Of a stretch of DNA of 64,000 nucleotides, positions 54,575 through 61,901 are shown one piece after another. This DNA comes from Planococcus halocryophilus (lineage in GTDB: Bacteria > Bacillota > Bacilli > Bacillales_A > Planococcaceae). The stretch is taken from assembly GCF_022489025.1 (NCBI RefSeq), contig NZ_JAKVTG010000013.1, positions 1-64,000 on the forward strand. Reading direction: 5' to 3'. The position numbers and the translations under genes are program-made. The notes under the pieces were generated by a model. That model worked only from the letters and a program-made list of their open reading frames with translations, was not told the origin of the DNA and ran no database searches. Every line of letters begins with the position of its first letter. Positions within the stretch are counted from its first letter, which is position 1.

Positions 54575-55516
54575 TTATCCATTTTCTTGAAATACAGCAA
54601 GTGGTAACAATGCACTCACAATATATTGTCCAGCATCCACGATTTCGGAAATTTTCAAATCGACGCAAACGCTTGATAATAGGTATGCATCTTTTGGTTC
54701 AAGTCCGTAATTGCTAGAGATATGATCCACCATTGCACGGATGGCGTCGCGTGACGCTTCCATTAAATCAGGTCCCACACCGGTCGTACCATAAAAGCCT
54801 CGATGGTCGACTTTCGGGGTTAGTGCACCAGCTGTTTGAAATTGTGGAGCGGGAATCGATTTGCCTTTGATTAGACGAAATTTCAGTGATGCTTGCATCG
54901 GACATTCAAGGGCGGTCACACAAACTTCTCCATCCCCTTGCGCTGCATGGGCATCCCCGCAGCTAAACATCGCACCCGCCACTTGCACAGGTAAATACAA
55001 TTTTGTTCCGACAGTCAAATGTCTCGTGTCCATATTGCCACCAAATGTTCCGGGTGGCATAATCGTTTCTCCATCGGCATTTTCTGGACCGACACCCATT
55101 GTGCCAAGAAAAGGAGCGATTGGCACTTTGATGGTTTCATTGAAATGAATAAATTGTCCATCGCTCAAATCGAAAGTCCTTAAGTAGGCATCTGGAAATT
55201 CTTCCGGCAATAGCCCGAGCCCTGGCAGGATTGCCATCCATCCCCAGTCTCCCGGTTCTAGCTCGACAATTTCGACTTCCAATGTGTCACCCGGTTCTGC
55301 CCCGCGAATTTCGACCGGTCCTGCGAGCGGGTATACTTTTGCCCAGTCGAGTGTATCAATGTCTTTAGTCGTAGAGCTTTTAGTAAACTGATTGTCGGCC
55401 ACTTCTCGCGTAGAAAAATCCACTTGCTCTCCACTGTCGATGGTCAATACCGGCTGTGGATTCTTGTCCCATGTATAATGCACGCGGTCTTCCGGAAACT
55501 TATGTCTATTGGTCAC
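54575..55516 (-). CDS. Acetamidase/formamidase family protein
   Basis: FmdA/AmdA-family amide hydrolase of 313 residues that releases ammonia from short amides. Family blocks are GPVEIRGAEPGDTLEVEI, GDWGWMAILPGLG, GTMGVGPENADGE, PPGTFGGNMDTRHLTVGTKLYLPVQV, FSCGDAHAAQGDGEVC and YLLSSVCVDLKISEIVD. The start is a GTG with AAAGGATG 7 bases upstream. It lies downstream of an amidase gene on the same strand, with a hairpin in between. Together they suggest use of amides as a nitrogen source. Confidence 0.92.
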   Translation of the reverse strand: MTNRHKFPEDRVHYTWDKNPQPVLTIDSGEQVDFSTREVADNQFTKSSTTKDIDTLDWAKVYPLAGPVEIRGAEPGDTLEVEIVELEPGDWGWMAILPGLGLLPEEFPDAYLRTFDLSDGQFIHFNETIKVPIAPFLGTMGVGPENADGETIMPPGTFGGNMDTRHLTVGTKLYLPVQVAGAMFSCGDAHAAQGDGEVCVTALECPMQASLKFRLIKGKSIPAPQFQTAGALTPKVDHRGFYGTTGVGPDLMEASRDAIRAMVDHISSNYGLEPKDAYLLSSVCVDLKISEIVDAGQYIVSALLPLAVFQENG

Positions 55517-55615
55517 GTATTGTCATCCTTTCTAGATGGATCGTTATTTTGGCTTCATTTTAATTCATATGGAATACTTTCCAAACTTTAAAACCGTTTA
55601 CATACCATAAAACAA

Positions 55616-55638
55616 GGAAAGCGCATGCTGCGCTTTCC
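55616..55638. repeat. GGAAAGCGC hairpin, solitary copy
   Basis: GGAAAGCGC and GCGCTTTCC with a 5-base loop. On the minus strand it is followed by TTGTTTT, so it may also terminate the amidase transcript. There is no 21-nt array here. Confidence 0.75.
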
Positions 55639-55665
55639 GCTTTAAAGTTGCATTCTTATCCCGAT

Positions 55666-57084
55666 TTATCTATGTCTATATAAATCAGGTTTCTGGCCAT
55701 TCATTAACTCCAATTTCTCGATTGCGAAAGCGACGTTCAAAACTTTTTCTTCTTGGAAAGCCGGACCCATGATTTGCAAACCTATTGGCATTCCGTCCCG
55801 AACGCCGCAAGGAATACTGAGTGATGGCAAGCCCGTTAGATTGCCTGGTCCAGTAAAGCGAATGACTTCATCTAGAAAACTCAGCGTTTGTCCGTTGATA
55901 TCTACAGTGCTTTCGCCAAGTGCTGGCGGCAAAAAAGGCAATGTCGGTGAAATGAGTACATCTACTTTTTCAAAAGTTGCCGCGAACTCGAGATTCAGCT
56001 TGCGACGAATTTGTTGAGCCTGTACATAATCCACACCAGACATTAGCTCACCCATTTCCAATAATAAGCGGACATCATCGCCAAATTTCTCTGGCTGTTT
56101 GACCAAATTATCGTGATGAATCGCGCTTGCTTCGGTCGTGATGGTGACGAGCTCCGCAAATTCAGCTTGCGCAAGCGAGGGGATTTGGACCACTTCGATT
56201 CGTGCTCCTAGCTTCTCTAGTTGTTTCAAAGCTTTTTGTACGGCTTCATCCACTCGATTGTCGACATTTTTGAAAAAATAACCTTCCTCAATGCCAATTA
56301 CCAGCCCTTTAACATCTTCATTCAATTGGCCTGAATAGTTTTGTGTTGGCCGGTCAACCGAAGTCGGATCTTTCGGATCATAGCCACCGAGCACTTCCAA
56401 CAAAAGCGCAGCATCAAAGACCGTTTTCGTCATCGGTCCGATATGATCGAGACTCCAAGACAAGGGAAAACAGCCATATTTACTAATACGGCCATGTGTC
56501 GGCTTTAAACCAATAATGCCACAACTCGATGCCGGAATCCGGATGGAGCCCCCCGTGTCTGTCCCAAGAGAAGCAATTGACATATCTGCTGCCACCGCGG
56601 CAGCAGAACCCCCACTTGACCCGCCTGGAATCCGATTCAAGTCCCATGGGTTTCTGCAAGCACCGTAATGCGGATTGGTAGTGGTGGCTCCCCAGGCATA
56701 TTCGTGCATATTGAGCTTGCCATGAAAAGTCACTCCCGAGAGCTTGAGCTTTGAAACGACCGTCGCATCAAAGTCAGCAATAAATCCTTCATGGATTTTC
56801 GAACCCATCGTTGCTGGTTCGTCTTTAAAATACAAAATATCTTTTAATGCCATTGGAATACCGTGCAAAAACCCCCGATAATTGCCACTTTGAATTTCCT
56901 GCTCTGCCTCTTTTGCCGATTTTATCGCCTTTTCTTTGTCTATGCGGATAAAGGCATTGATGTCGTGGTCATAAGTATCCACATTCGCCAAGACCGATTC
57001 AGTCAATTCAACCGGCGATATTTGTTTATCGCGCAGTTTCGGTGCGAGTTCTCCAATCGATAATGCGGCTAATTCTTGAGTCAC
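55666..57084 (-). CDS. Amidase (amidase-signature family)
   Basis: A 472-residue Ser-cisSer-Lys amidase related to GatA. The catalytic triad is Lys81 (GIPMALKDI), cis-Ser156 (GGSSGGSAAAVA) and nucleophile Ser180 (TDTGGSIR). SCGIIGLKPTHGRIS is the usual downstream block. The start is a GTG with GGGAGGT 8 bases upstream, overlapping the stop of a 59-codon gene (GTGA). The absence of gatB makes the tRNA transamidosome unlikely. Together with the acetamidase it is better seen as a catabolic amidase. The substrate is unknown. Confidence 0.9.
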   Translation of the reverse strand: MTQELAALSIGELAPKLRDKQISPVELTESVLANVDTYDHDINAFIRIDKEKAIKSAKEAEQEIQSGNYRGFLHGIPMALKDILYFKDEPATMGSKIHEGFIADFDATVVSKLKLSGVTFHGKLNMHEYAWGATTTNPHYGACRNPWDLNRIPGGSSGGSAAAVAADMSIASLGTDTGGSIRIPASSCGIIGLKPTHGRISKYGCFPLSWSLDHIGPMTKTVFDAALLLEVLGGYDPKDPTSVDRPTQNYSGQLNEDVKGLVIGIEEGYFFKNVDNRVDEAVQKALKQLEKLGARIEVVQIPSLAQAEFAELVTITTEASAIHHDNLVKQPEKFGDDVRLLLEMGELMSGVDYVQAQQIRRKLNLEFAATFEKVDVLISPTLPFLPPALGESTVDINGQTLSFLDEVIRFTGPGNLTGLPSLSIPCGVRDGMPIGLQIMGPAFQEEKVLNVAFAIEKLELMNGQKPDLYRHR

Positions 57085-57260
57085 AGACGCTCACCTCCCG
57101 GCATATGCGTCAGTGCCATATCAAAATCCTTTAGTTGCGAATTGTCGACCGTTTCTCGTAATTTTTGTAACGCCTTCATTTGCTGCGCAAGTATTTCTTG
57201 ATGCACTTCCGACACTTGAATACCCCGTTCCTTTAAAATGCTATGAATGCCTTGAGCCAA
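57081..57260 (-). CDS. Small GatC/AtzG-like partner of the amidase (tentative)
   Basis: A 59-residue reading frame starting at TTG (57260), with GGGGGG 7 bases upstream. Its stop overlaps the amidase GTG start by 4 bases, a sign of translational coupling. The product is helical and charged (IHSILKERGIQVSEVHQEIL, MKALQKLRETVDN). Some amidases have a small GatC-like partner such as AtzG encoded just upstream, and position and size fit that. No sequence motif proves it. It is probably a real gene because of the coupling and ribosome site. Confidence 0.6.
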   Translation of the reverse strand: MAQGIHSILKERGIQVSEVHQEILAQQMKALQKLRETVDNSQLKDFDMALTHMPGGERL

Positions 57261-57438
57261 TGAAAATCCCCCCGTTCAGATAATAGTAAACCGTCTGAGA
57301 TTCTGGGTTGTCTATCGTCAGTTTATCATATTTAATGGATAATTCAGATTTTCTAAACATAAATTTAATAAAACCTTGTCGTCCAAGAAATTCTCTTAAA
57401 ATACAAGATTATGGGTATTTTCAACATCAAACTCGCTG

Positions 57439-59175
57439 TTACTGCCGGATATCTTCCCGGTTCGAAACGAGAGCCGCTTGTCCTTCTGCTAATGAATCCG
57501 CTTGGCGCAATTCACCAAAATCAAGACCGGTTAGCTCTTCAATTTTTGTAACCGGTACTTGATAGGTTTGGAACTGACCGTAAACAAATTCCAAATCACC
57601 AACAATCAAATTTTCTTGTGTTTGTAAATAAGCGGTCGCTGACAATTCGGTGCCGTTTTTTACCATGACTGCCACTTTCCAAAACTGATTTGGAATTTGC
57701 GCTCCTCGGTACGTGCGGTCAGTGTCTCGGAACACCGGTCCTGTGAAAATCGACACTTTCATATCGTAGTCGCGTGCGTTCTCGAGCAAATAATCTTCTA
57801 AGTCGAGCCATACTTTTTGATTGAAATTTTTATGTTGCGGCGAACTATTGGTAAAATGGAATGTGTGTTCATTGGCTTTCACGGCATCAATGCCCCAATT
57901 GGGATCCCGGCGTCGCACGAGATGACCGCGGTCGATATCGTTCGATTTATAGAATTCATTTCCCAACTGGTACGCTTTATCGATTCGCGGATCAAAATAC
58001 CAGCGATCGTTTCGTCGTTTGACATCAACGAGTTGATCGCCATCAATATTTACGGCCGTGAAAAAAGCAAGACGACGCGACTTGCTCATCGCGACCGAAA
58101 AGTGGGTATAATCGAGTGCCTCTTTGCCGTCCTTCGTTGTCGCTAAATCCTTTTTCATCTCTTCATCAAATTGTGGCAATGGAACAATGAAATCCGGACC
58201 TAAAAATTCACTGTTATAACCTGTAGCTTCTGCATACCAATCCGCGTCCAAGACGCCTACTTCCATCGGAGTTGTCGTTGATCCGGGCATGACAACTGAT
58301 AGTAAATAATCGAGCATTTTGCGTGCTTGCTCTGTTTCTAGACTGCTGCGCTTTTCACTCAAGTGCTGAATAATTGAGCTAATGCGGATGCCTTCATTGG
58401 CAATCCATTGGTTGCTGTCGTTTGGATCTGGTATGCCCGCATGGTGTAATGCGACAACCATCCACTGATCATTGAAAACAGGTGAACCTGATGAACCAGG
58501 TTCGGTATCGCTTACATAATGGACAAAATCAGATGAGATAAATTTGACTTCATTTTCACGAATGGTAATGGCTTTTGGACCGCCTTTTGGATGTTGAATG
58601 ATAGTGACATATTCACCTTCCAAAATCTTCCCGGGCTTTGGCAGTAACGGCAAATAACCGAAAGTTGCGAGCGGCACTGTATTCATATTATGAGATTCTA
58701 CTGCGACTAACGTGAAATCTAGCGCTTCGTCGGTAATAAATAATAGCTCCGGATCCAATCGGAAACTAATGATGTCGCGTGGCATAAAATGAACATCGTC
58801 TTCATAATTAAATTCCGCCACTGCATACATCGCCGCTTCAGCCGTTTCTAGTACATGGTTATTCGTAAGTAAAAGATTCGGTCCTACGAGAAATCCAGTT
58901 CCGTATCCTTCAAGTTGCCCTGAACGACCACGAATTGAAATGCGGCAAACTGCTTTACTGACATCAAGTCCTGCCTGCAAATGTGCAATCGGAAACAAAT
59001 CGCTTTTGTTGATAATGCGCTCAATCGCCAAATTGTCGTGGTGATTGATAATGCTCGACCGCGTCATCATTTTTTCTTCTGAAGCTGCTGCATATTTTTC
59101 GGCTTTGTGTTCTTTATCAAATTTCAAATATCGTTGTAAGGCTTCTTGCTGAATTTTGTCCATTTTATTGACCAC
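57439..59175 (-). CDS. Trypsin-like serine protease fused to NUC1-type nuclease
   Basis: A 578-residue protein. Residues about 60-285 form a trypsin-like protease with His107 (TNNHVL), Asp153 (LDFTLVAV) and Ser229 (EPGSSGSPVF). Residues about 345-545 form a DNA/RNA non-specific endonuclease of the beta-beta-alpha-metal type: DRGHL at 415-419, then NSSPQHKNFNQKVW with the metal-binding Asn452. No signal peptide or membrane helix is seen, so it is likely cytoplasmic. The GTG at 59175 is chosen because AAAAGGGG is 9 bases upstream; an ATG three codons earlier abuts that site. A stress- or phage-activated effector is a hypothesis only. Confidence 0.85.
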   Translation of the reverse strand: MVNKMDKIQQEALQRYLKFDKEHKAEKYAAASEEKMMTRSSIINHHDNLAIERIINKSDLFPIAHLQAGLDVSKAVCRISIRGRSGQLEGYGTGFLVGPNLLLTNNHVLETAEAAMYAVAEFNYEDDVHFMPRDIISFRLDPELLFITDEALDFTLVAVESHNMNTVPLATFGYLPLLPKPGKILEGEYVTIIQHPKGGPKAITIRENEVKFISSDFVHYVSDTEPGSSGSPVFNDQWMVVALHHAGIPDPNDSNQWIANEGIRISSIIQHLSEKRSSLETEQARKMLDYLLSVVMPGSTTTPMEVGVLDADWYAEATGYNSEFLGPDFIVPLPQFDEEMKKDLATTKDGKEALDYTHFSVAMSKSRRLAFFTAVNIDGDQLVDVKRRNDRWYFDPRIDKAYQLGNEFYKSNDIDRGHLVRRRDPNWGIDAVKANEHTFHFTNSSPQHKNFNQKVWLDLEDYLLENARDYDMKVSIFTGPVFRDTDRTYRGAQIPNQFWKVAVMVKNGTELSATAYLQTQENLIVGDLEFVYGQFQTYQVPVTKIEELTGLDFGELRQADSLAEGQAALVSNREDIRQ

Positions 59176-59284
59176 TAAATTCATCCCCTTTTATGAGTGT
59201 GTTTATCTATTTCTGGTCATATTTTCATTTTATAAATTAAATATTCTAAAAATTAACTTCAAGAAAAGTTTATCATAATTGGAC

Positions 59285-59323
59285 AAAGAAAACTCATTCC
59301 TTGGTGTGGAATGAGTTTTCTTT
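59285..59323 (-). terminator. Rho-independent terminator
   Basis: AAAGAAAACTCATTCC, 7-base loop, complement. It lies downstream of the small hydrophilic gene. Confidence 0.85.
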
Positions 59324-59333
59324 TGCGTTAAGG

Positions 59334-59573
59334 CTATTTATCTTTCATGACTTTCTTTTCGCCTGTTTCCGGATCGCGAATTACTTTGTCTTCGGTCGGG
59401 ACATAATCTGGGGATTCATTAGGTGTATCGTGGGTTTTATTTTTCCCGGACGATTCCCAACCTTCGTCGCCACCACTTAGCATTTCGCTTGTTTTCTCGA
59501 TAATTTTATCGACGGTCGAATCGTTGGCATCTTTTTGATGATTTGTGTTTTTTCCTTGTGAGTTGTTTGTCAT
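59334..59573 (-). CDS. Small hydrophilic protein, unknown
   Basis: A 79-residue, highly polar protein without membrane segments, rich in Asn, Lys, Asp and Glu. Recognisable stretches are DKIIEKTSEMLSGGDEGWE and PDYVPTEDKVIRDPETGEKK, neither of which I can assign to a family. It is probably disordered in large part. GGAGGG lies about 7 bases before the ATG and a terminator follows, which supports a real single-gene unit. The composition is reminiscent of small stress or spore-type proteins, but nothing specific supports that. Confidence 0.65.
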   Translation of the reverse strand: MTNNSQGKNTNHQKDANDSTVDKIIEKTSEMLSGGDEGWESSGKNKTHDTPNESPDYVPTEDKVIRDPETGEKKVMKDK

Positions 59574-59805
59574 TTGTTATCCCTCCAAGAGTGTAGTTGA
59601 TTGTACTTTACCCTTTGTGTTGGGAGATAATCATTTTTTGTGAGGGGGGTTTTGAGCTGATTTGCTGACGGTTTTGCTGATTCGGACAGTATTCGAGTTG
59701 ATTCCGATAGTATTTGTGTTGATTTGGACAGTATTCCACTCGAATCCGACAGTATAACCAAATTCTTCCTTCTCTAAGTTCAAAACCGTTAAATACCCAA
59801 GATCA

Positions 59806-59829
59806 GGAAAGCGCAAATGCGCGCTTTCC
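59806..59829. repeat. GGAAAGCGC hairpin, copy 3
   Basis: GGAAAGCGC/GCGCTTTCC, first unit of the triplicated locus. Confidence 0.85.
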
Positions 59830-59988
59830 GTTAGAGAATGGGCTGCGGACAGTATTTATTGCGATTGGACAGTATTCGAGTTGATTCCGACAGTATTTCG
59901 GTCAATTTGGACAGTATTCCACTCGAATCCGACAGTATGCACAAATTTTTCCTTCTCTAAGTTCAATACCGTTAAATACCCAAGATCA

Positions 59989-60012
59989 GGAAAGCGCAAA
60001 TGCGCGCTTTCC
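59989..60012. repeat. GGAAAGCGC hairpin, copy 4
   Basis: Identical to copy 3, second unit of the triplicated locus. Confidence 0.85.
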
Positions 60013-60173
60013 GTTAGAGAATGGGCTGCGGACAGTATTTATTATGATTCGGACAGTATTCGAGTTGATTCCGATAGTATTCTGGTCAATCCGGACAGTA
60101 TTCCACCCGATTCCGACAGTATGCCCAAATTCTTCCTCTCCCCCCTAGTTCAGACCCTAATTACCCAAGACCG

Positions 60174-60197
60174 GGAAAGCGCAAGGACGCGCTTTCC
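60174..60197. repeat. GGAAAGCGC hairpin, copy 5
   Basis: Same arms as copies 3 and 4 with a changed loop, third unit. Confidence 0.85.
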
Positions 60198-60299
60198 GCT
60201 GGGGATCTGGTCTCTTCAAGTCAAAATGGTGCTTATTACCAAGAAATATAGGGTACACTAATAATTGAACTTACTATACATAAAAAGGGGCTATGCAAA

Positions 60300-61124
60300 A
60301 TGGATTTTATTACATTAAATAATGGATTAAAAATGCCGCAACTAGGCTTTGGCGTGTGGCAAGTCGAGAACGATGAAGCGACGAAAGTTGTAACGAAAGC
60401 GTTAGAGACTGGCTATACTTCTATCGATACTGCAATGATTTATACGAACGAAATTGGTGTTGGACGTGCGTTGCAGGATACAAAAATTCCGCGTGAGGAT
60501 TTATTTATTACGACTAAAGTTTGGAACACGGACCAAGGTTACGACAGTACCTTACGTGCATTTGATGAAAGTCTGAACCGTCTTGGACTTGATTACGTAG
60601 ATTTGTATTTGATTCATTGGCCGACTCCGGAATTTGATAATTATGTTGAAACCTATAAAGCATTGGAAAAATTGTATAACGATGGCCGCGTGAAAGCGAT
60701 TGGCGTTTGTAATTTTGAAATTGAGCATTTGCAGCGTTTATTGGATGAGTGCGATGTTCCACCAGTATTGAACCAAGTAGAATGCCATCCCTACTTGGCG
60801 CAAAAAAGTTTGAAAGAATTTTGTGCGAAGCACGATATTTTCTTGGAAGCTTGGAGTCCACTTGAACAAGGGGGCGACGTGTTGAAAGATGCAACTATCA
60901 CTAAAATTGCGGAGTCGAAAGAAAAGTCTCCGGCTCAAGTTGTGTTGCGTTGGCATTTACAAAACAATACCATTGCCATTCCAAAATCGGTAACGCCGTC
61001 ACGCATTGAAGAAAACTTTGATGTGTTTGATTTTGAGTTAACCGACAAAGAAATGGAAGCGATCAATGCGTTAAACAAAGAACGCCGCAATGGACCTCAC
61101 CCAAATGACATGAATGTACGATAA
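60300..61124 (+). CDS. Aldo/keto reductase
   Basis: NADPH-dependent reductase of 274 residues, (alpha/beta)8 barrel. The catalytic tetrad is complete: Asp43, Tyr48 (SIDTAMIYTNE), Lys73 (TTKVW) and His106 (YLIHWP). The cofactor-binding C-terminal block is IAIPKSVTPSRIEEN. It resembles Bacillus YvgN/YtbE-type methylglyoxal or 2,5-diketogluconate reductases. AAAAGGGGC lies 8 bases before the ATG. It is a single-gene unit with its own terminator. Detoxification of reactive carbonyls is the usual role of the group. Confidence 0.93.
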   Translation: MDFITLNNGLKMPQLGFGVWQVENDEATKVVTKALETGYTSIDTAMIYTNEIGVGRALQDTKIPREDLFITTKVWNTDQGYDSTLRAFDESLNRLGLDYVDLYLIHWPTPEFDNYVETYKALEKLYNDGRVKAIGVCNFEIEHLQRLLDECDVPPVLNQVECHPYLAQKSLKEFCAKHDIFLEAWSPLEQGGDVLKDATITKIAESKEKSPAQVVLRWHLQNNTIAIPKSVTPSRIEENFDVFDFELTDKEMEAINALNKERRNGPHPNDMNVR

Positions 61125-61178
61125 TAACTTTCCCTTTTTGCACATCAATCATGGTGCAATTAAACGGTAACGAACAGA

Positions 61179-61212
61179 AAGAGGCGACCTTAAACTAGGT
61201 CGCCTCTTTTTA
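61179..61212. terminator. Bidirectional terminator
   Basis: AAGAGGCGACCT pairs with AGGTCGCCTCTT across a short loop and is followed by TTTT. It separates the reductase from the converging gene. Confidence 0.9.
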
Positions 61213-61217
61213 TGTTA

Positions 61218-61733
61218 CTACCTAAACATTCTCTCCACAAAATCCTGCTCTTGCTCAGGCGTCATAAATCCTGTCGCTCTACCGACCGTACCGTTATGCC
61301 AATCCCAGATAGTGTTGTGGACATTGACGGCATTGGAGAAATTCCCTTCTTTCCATTTCTCCAATGTGGCTAAGTAAAAATCGCTGTGTTCGTACTGATC
61401 AGCATAGGCGTTGACAATCGTTAGTAACCCATCGATATGTTCAGCTGTCATTTCAACTGCGCCTTTCTTTTCACTGGCGGTAATTTTTTGGTGTGTCATT
61501 TTGTGCATATAAATTTGCAGTTCAACTTCGCTCATTTTAAGGTCATCACGATCAACTTTCTCATCATCTTTTTCTGCGGCGACCGCTTTGTCGTCGCTTT
61601 TCTCGATTTCTTCGGCTACTTTCGTTATGTCTCCGCCTTTTGAAGAGTTTTGTATGATAAAATAATAGCCGCCCGCAACTAGTAATGCCAATACGCCAAT
61701 CGTTATTGCGCTTGTTTTTAGTAATGATTTCAT
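61218..61733 (-). CDS. Membrane-anchored protein, DUF6241-like (tentative)
   Basis: A 171-residue protein with one N-terminal membrane helix (about residues 7-27), a charged linker (about 33-66) rich in Glu, Asp and Lys, and a C-terminal helical domain. Features of that domain are MSEVELQIYMHKMTHQKI, EHIDGLLTIVNAYADQ and VHNTIWDWHNGTVGRATGF. These resemble a Bacillales family of unknown function (DUF6241). An AAGGAGC site precedes the ATG. No function can be given; it faces outward and may bind something at the membrane surface. Confidence 0.7.
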   Translation of the reverse strand: MKSLLKTSAITIGVLALLVAGGYYFIIQNSSKGGDITKVAEEIEKSDDKAVAAEKDDEKVDRDDLKMSEVELQIYMHKMTHQKITASEKKGAVEMTAEHIDGLLTIVNAYADQYEHSDFYLATLEKWKEGNFSNAVNVHNTIWDWHNGTVGRATGFMTPEQEQDFVERMFR

Positions 61734-61849
61734 ATTCTGCAGCTCCTTGCTTTAGTCTTTCTATGTACGTCGATATCCCTACTTTAGTATGAACGACACA
61801 TTAACAGCTTTCAAGCGTTTCTTGGAAATCAGGACCAGTACATACTTAT

Positions 61850-61887
61850 AAAGTAAAAAGCACCATCTTCAAAATCAAAGATGGCGC
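61850..61887 (-). terminator. Rho-independent terminator after TPR gene
   Basis: On the minus strand GCGCCATCTT pairs with AAGATGGTGC and is followed by TTTTTACTTT. Confidence 0.85.
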
Positions 61888-61901
61888 TACTTTACATACC
61901 A

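Larger units (their letters stand above)
59664..60200. repeat. Triplicated repeat locus with 21-nt GGACAGTATT arrays
   Basis: About three tandem units of 183-184 bp (reference GGACAG at 59726, 59909 and 60093). Each has a run of GGACAGTATT cores and a GGAAAGCGC hairpin. GACAGT/GATAGT cores start at 59685, 59706, 59727, 59748; 59848, 59868, 59889, 59910, 59931; 60031, 60052, 60073, 60094 and 60115, stepping by 21 nt with one step of 20. Units 1 and 2 are nearly identical over the CCTTCTCTAAGTTCAA and AGAGAATGGGCTGCGG segments; unit 3 has diverged. Orientation is opposite to the 7.3 kb locus. Open frames across it are by-products of the period being a multiple of three. Confidence 0.88.

Noticed and set aside
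55666-57084. GatA subunit of the tRNA amidotransferase
   Set aside because: No gatB nearby and the gene is next to an acetamidase; the family resemblance is shared by all amidase-signature enzymes.
59881-60261. Open frame of 126 codons on the plus strand with DSDSI-type heptads
   Set aside because: It only translates the 21-nt repeat, is open because the period is a multiple of three, and has no ribosome site.
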